DNA of 5,393 nucleotides, taken from Acidobacteriota bacterium (lineage in GTDB: Bacteria; Acidobacteriota; Terriglobia; UBA7540). The notes beneath the pieces are model-generated. The model was not told the origin of the DNA, made no database searches, and saw only the letters and a list, made by a program, of their open reading frames with translations. The DNA lies in assembly GCA_021789565.1 (NCBI GenBank), contig JAJYJL010000694.1:1-5393 (forward strand), written 5' to 3'. Every line of letters begins with the position of its first letter. Within the stretch, counting starts at the first letter, position 1. Below are positions 5,026-5,393 of this stretch, in pieces. Made by a program: the position numbers and the translations under genes.

Positions 5026-5393
5026 TTACCACGGAGCAACGGCGAGCCCGGGCCATACTTGATCGTTTGAACTCAGTGCCCGGTCCAGGTTGAACGCGGC
5101 ACTGATGAGTGCTACGTGGGTGAATGCCTGAGGAAAGTTTCCCAGGCCCTCGGCGCACGGCCCTGTTTCCTCTGCATAAAGCCCCAGGTGGTTCGCGTAG
5201 CTTAGCATCTTGTCGAAGATCAGCACGGCCTGGTCCGGCCGCCGCTTGTCAACGCGCCCGGCGCGCGTCAACGCCTCAACCAGCCAGAACGTACACATGT
5301 TGAAAGTACCTTCGCCGCCTTGCAGCCCGTCAATTCTGGCCTCGGTGTTGTAACGATAAGCAAGGCTGTTGGATACCAGCCCGCCCTTGTCCG
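5026..5393 (-). CDS. Glycoside hydrolase family 15 protein, C-terminal part (5' end outside window)
   Basis: The minus-strand frame is open from the window edge to a TAA at 5026-5028 and shows 121 residues of a GH15 enzyme (glucoamylase/trehalase type, inverting hydrolysis of alpha-glucosidic bonds). In visible numbering the family landmarks are [12 protein letters not shown] (12-23), [22 protein letters not shown] (25-46), [14 protein letters not shown] (62-75) and [24 protein letters not shown] (83-106). In GH15 enzymes the general base is a Glu of the LYAEE-type motif, here E74 or E75, so this end of the active site looks intact. The other catalytic Glu lies upstream outside the window. 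VDKRRPDQ (47-54) appears a few residues longer than the usual loop here, judged from memory. The visible Met at 5298 is internal, not the start. The last 15 residues are divergent. Whether the substrate is trehalose, starch or another glucan cannot be told from this end. Confidence 0.9.
   Translation of the reverse strand, partial: DKGGLVSNSLAYRYNTEARIDGLQGGEGTFNMCTFWLVEALTRAGRVDKRRPDQAVLIFDKMLSYANHLGLYAEETGPCAEGLGNFPQAFTHVALISAAFNLDRALSSNDQVWPGLAVAPW

Noticed and set aside
4904..5158. 84-codon minus-strand open frame at the GH15 end
   Set aside because: It overlaps the GH15 C-terminus in another frame; GH15 motifs are in the other frame and continue to the window edge.
1..5393. CRISPR array, insertion sequence, toxin-antitoxin or phage-defence genes
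   Set aside because: No regularly spaced repeats, no transposase or integrase motifs and no such small gene pairs were found; every gene belongs to a known chromosomal family.

Overview
The window looks like a chromosomal fragment of an Acidobacteriota bacterium, or a close relative. The evidence is the company of two protein types that are expanded in that phylum: an Oar-like TonB-dependent outer-membrane receptor and a secreted VWFA-related protein of the acidobacterial type. The coding DNA is moderately GC-rich, and the histone-like protein carries the GLGK / GRNPQTG / IKIPAKTVVKF pattern that I associate with HU variants of this group. The taxonomic call is inference from protein families; no rRNA is present.

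Layout. Positions 1-1601 (+) hold the C-terminal 532 residues of a TonB-dependent receptor whose plug and N-terminus lie outside the window. After 63 bases comes a complete 770-residue exported VWFA-domain protein (1665-3977, +), probably co-transcribed with the receptor. Positions 3978-4414 are a 437-base non-coding stretch with more structure than its length would suggest: a weak terminator-like hairpin just after the VWFA stop, a 55-base hairpin with a 14-bp stem (4164-4218), a repeated 10-mer containing TTGACA, and a good sigma70-type promoter (4326-4354). That promoter drives a complete 99-residue HU-family DNA-binding protein (4415-4714, +). Positions 4715-5025 are a convergent non-coding gap with several inverted repeats, the best being an imperfect 16-bp hairpin at 4815-4855. 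Positions 5026-5393 (-) are the C-terminal 121 residues of a family GH15 glycoside hydrolase (glucoamylase/trehalase-like) that enters from the right edge.

How the genes relate. The receptor and VWFA protein are both cell-envelope proteins and plausibly form one transcription unit; uptake or binding at the outer membrane combined with an adhesion or scaffold protein is a reasonable but unproven reading. HU is a separate nucleoid-protein transcription unit with its own promoter. The GH15 enzyme is transcribed towards HU and has no visible functional link to the other genes.

I see no mobile element, CRISPR array, toxin-antitoxin pair or defence system. The least explained parts are the two structured intergenic regions on either side of the HU gene.
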